DNA of 64,000 nucleotides from Winogradskyella sp. KYW1333 (GTDB lineage: Bacteria > Bacteroidota > Bacteroidia > Flavobacteriales > Flavobacteriaceae): positions 1 through 64,000 of the forward strand of contig NZ_QPHL01000009.1 of NCBI RefSeq assembly GCF_003335675.1, read 5' to 3'. Positions 62,101 to 64,000 of this stretch are shown here, one piece after another (positions within the stretch are counted from its first letter, which is position 1; the number at the start of each line of letters is the position of its first letter). Under the pieces are notes generated by a model. That model was not told where the DNA came from, ran no database searches, and saw only the letters and a program-made list of their open reading frames with translations. A program made the translations under genes and the position numbers.

Positions 62101-64000
62101 ATGGAACAAGTTGCTCCTTATAAGCCAAAAAATAAAGTAAGAATTGTTACTGCGGCATCCCTTTTTGATGGCCATGATGCCTCTATAAATATCATGCGCA
62201 GAATAATCCAGGCAACTGGTGTTGAAGTGATTCATTTAGGCCATGACCGAAGTGTTGAGGAGGTGGTAAATACTGCAATACAAGAAGATGCAAATGCTAT
62301 TGCCATGACATCTTATCAAGGAGGCCACAATGAGTATTTTAAATACATGTATGATCTGTTGCAAGAGAAAGGTGCAGGTCATATTAAAATCTTTGGAGGA
62401 GGAGGTGGGGTAATACTGCCTGAGGAGATTAAAGATTTAATGGCCTATGGTATAACCAGAATATATTCTCCAGATGATGGTAGGGAAATGGGCTTACAAG
62501 GAATGATTAATGATCTTGTTCAAAAGGCTGACTTTGCTATTGGTGATTCTCTAAACGGTGAAGTTAATATATTGCATGAAAAAGACCCAAAGTCAATTGC
62601 TCGTGTGATTTCTTCGGCAGAAAATTTTCCTGATGTTGCAAAGGATGCATTAGAAAGAATTCATAATAAAAATAAAGATTCTAAAACTCCTGTACTTGGT
62701 ATAACAGGAACTGGTGGAGCTGGAAAATCATCTTTAGTTGATGAGCTGGTAAGACGCTTTTTAATTGATTTTCCTAAAAAAACAGTTGGTTTAATTTCTG
62801 TTGACCCTTCTAAACGTAAAACTGGTGGTGCATTATTAGGTGACAGAATTCGTATGAATGCCATAAACTCACCGAGAGTATACATGAGGAGTTTGGCAAC
62901 AAGACAATCTAACTTGGCACTATCTAAATATGTAAATGAGGCTGTTGAAGTTTTAAAAGCGGCCGAGTATGATTTAATAATTTTGGAGACTTCAGGTATC
63001 GGACAATCAGATACTGAGATATTAGAGCACAGTGATGTGTCTTTATATGTAATGACTCCAGAATTTGGTGCTGCTACGCAATTGGAAAAAATAGATATGC
63101 TAGATTTTGCCGACTTAGTAGCTATAAATAAATTCGACAAAAGAGGAGCTTTAGATGCCTTACGAGATGTGAAAAAGCAATATATGCGTAATCATAATCT
63201 ATGGTATGCTGATCCTGATACGATGCCTGTATTTGGTACAATAGCTTCCCAATTCAATGATCCGGGAATGAATACGCTTTACAAAGCGATAATGGATGAG
63301 ATTGTTGAAAAAACTCAGGCAGATTTGAAATCTACTTTTGAGATTTCAAGAGAAATGAGCGAAAAGATTTTTGTTATCCCACCAGCTCGTACTAGATATT
63401 TGTCTGAAATTGCTGAAAATAATAGAGCTTATGATGACAAAGCAAATTCCCAGATAATAGTAGCTCAGAAGCTATACGGTATATTTAAAACCATAGAATC
63501 TGTTACTGATAATGTTCCAAATTTAAACAAATCTGGTTTGGAAATAATTGGTGCATATGATGAGAATGAAGATTTTGTAAAATTATTGGTTGATGAGTTT
63601 GATCGTGTTAAGATGGATTTAGATCCTTATAATTGGGAGATAATAACAGGTTGGGATAAAAAGGTGAACAAATACAAAGTACCAACTTATGCCTTCAAAG
63701 TAAGAGATAAAGAAATTAAAATTGAAACACATACCAAGTCATTGTCTCATACTGATATTCCAAAAGTGGCATTGCCAAAGTATTCAGCCTGGGGTGATAT
63801 ATTAAAATGGAGTTTACAAGAGAATGTTCCAGGTGAATTCCCTTATACTTCTGGTTTGTATCCATTTAAAAGAACAGGTGAAGATCCAACACGTATGTTT
63901 GCTGGAGAAGGTGGACCAGAACGCACCAATAGAAGGTTTCACTACGTAAGCTTAGGAATGCCAGCAAAGCGATTATCTACAGCTTTTGATAGTGTAACAC
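62101..64000 (+). CDS. icmF: IcmF-type fused acyl-CoA mutase (runs off the window)
   Basis: 633 codons are visible and the frame is open at the edge; family proteins are about 1100 residues or more. Order: B12-binding domain (about 1-150) with [15 protein letters not shown], carrying the Asp-x-His ligand motif; a MeaB-like GTPase chaperone (about 190-460) with [33 protein letters not shown] and NKFDKRG; then the start of the mutase barrel ([31 protein letters not shown]). This fusion interconverts isobutyryl- and n-butyryl-CoA (or pivalyl/isovaleryl-CoA) with adenosylcobalamin. Annotation as plain methylmalonyl-CoA mutase would be imprecise. Confidence 0.88.
   Translation, partial: MEQVAPYKPKNKVRIVTAASLFDGHDASINIMRRIIQATGVEVIHLGHDRSVEEVVNTAIQEDANAIAMTSYQGGHNEYFKYMYDLLQEKGAGHIKIFGGGGGVILPEEIKDLMAYGITRIYSPDDGREMGLQGMINDLVQKADFAIGDSLNGEVNILHEKDPKSIARVISSAENFPDVAKDALERIHNKNKDSKTPVLGITGTGGAGKSSLVDELVRRFLIDFPKKTVGLISVDPSKRKTGGALLGDRIRMNAINSPRVYMRSLATRQSNLALSKYVNEAVEVLKAAEYDLIILETSGIGQSDTEILEHSDVSLYVMTPEFGAATQLEKIDMLDFADLVAINKFDKRGALDALRDVKKQYMRNHNLWYADPDTMPVFGTIASQFNDPGMNTLYKAIMDEIVEKTQADLKSTFEISREMSEKIFVIPPARTRYLSEIAENNRAYDDKANSQIIVAQKLYGIFKTIESVTDNVPNLNKSGLEIIGAYDENEDFVKLLVDEFDRVKMDLDPYNWEIITGWDKKVNKYKVPTYAFKVRDKEIKIETHTKSLSHTDIPKVALPKYSAWGDILKWSLQENVPGEFPYTSGLYPFKRTGEDPTRMFAGEGGPERTNRRFHYVSLGMPAKRLSTAFDSVT

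Noticed and set aside
1-64000. CRISPR array, prophage, insertion sequence, integron or rRNA operon
   Set aside because: No spaced direct repeats, transposase, integrase, phage structural genes or rRNA sequence were seen.

Overview
The window is a piece of chromosome from a marine-type member of the Flavobacteriaceae (Bacteroidota). The DNA is AT-rich. Promoters match the Bacteroidota form (TTG, 17-23 bases, TAnnTTTG) rather than the E. coli form. There is a type IX secretion type B sorting tail at the left edge and a type A tail on a secreted nuclease. Several local gene orders are familiar from this family: proS beside an OmpP1/FadL porin, rho beside a DUF4293 gene, DUF1599-DoxX-permease-tpiA-prmA-clpS, and purM-DUF3078-prfA-pyrF.

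Layout. 1-17.9 kb is housekeeping: an outer-membrane porin and a Trp/Gly/Asn-rich lipoprotein, proS, tRNA-Glu, rpsT, rho, truA, an ABC exporter, the operon folP-lipoprotein-cdaA-DUF3667, and the tpiA-prmA-clpS block. 18.0-23.4 kb is a sulfur/redox island: a persulfide-dioxygenase-like protein fused to two rhodanese domains, a DUF2892 protein, a heavy-metal-associated domain protein, a TauE/SafE exporter, a frameshifted YeeE/YedE remnant, a Crp/Fnr regulator, tRNA-Arg, a PPOX-fold protein and a universal stress protein. Three matching palindromes (TGAyNNNNATCA) in the window look like binding sites for that regulator or a relative. Two of them are spaced identically from their -7 elements.

23.5-44.6 kb is the standout region: two convergent operons encoding what looks like a cell-envelope caspase/CHAT protease module. 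The plus-strand operon encodes a lipoprotein, a CHASE2 membrane sensor without an output domain, a FecR-like secreted protein and a 1462-residue beta-propeller-caspase. The minus-strand operon encodes a caspase-TPR protein, a TPR-CHAT protein, a second CHAT protein, a broken third CHAT copy, a second-type caspase, a coiled-coil/barrel protein, a DUF900 alpha/beta hydrolase and a small secreted protein. Nearly all carry signal peptides. Six of the proteins carry Ser/Thr-Arg-Gly tripeptides, eleven in all, against three in all other proteins of the window. Many sit in linkers or next to protease active sites. All three caspases keep the Asp-x-Cys arrangement that goes with cleavage after Arg/Lys. 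My main hypothesis is a paracaspase-like, Arg|Gly-directed processing cascade in the periplasm or outer envelope.

44.6-46.2 kb is mostly decayed or empty: a broken lipoprotein gene and a 49-codon gene. 46.2-64 kb holds a secreted endonuclease I, a Na/Ca antiporter, divergent type II and type III glutamine synthetases, a 45-codon secreted peptide under an Fnr-like site, the purM-DUF3078-prfA-pyrF block with a small ABC system, two tail-to-tail pseudogenes (59.4-60.1 kb), a PqqB-like hydrolase, purU, and the first two-thirds of an IcmF-type fused CoA mutase cut by the window edge.

No CRISPR array, prophage, insertion sequence or rRNA was seen. All family assignments are from reading the sequence; no database search was run.
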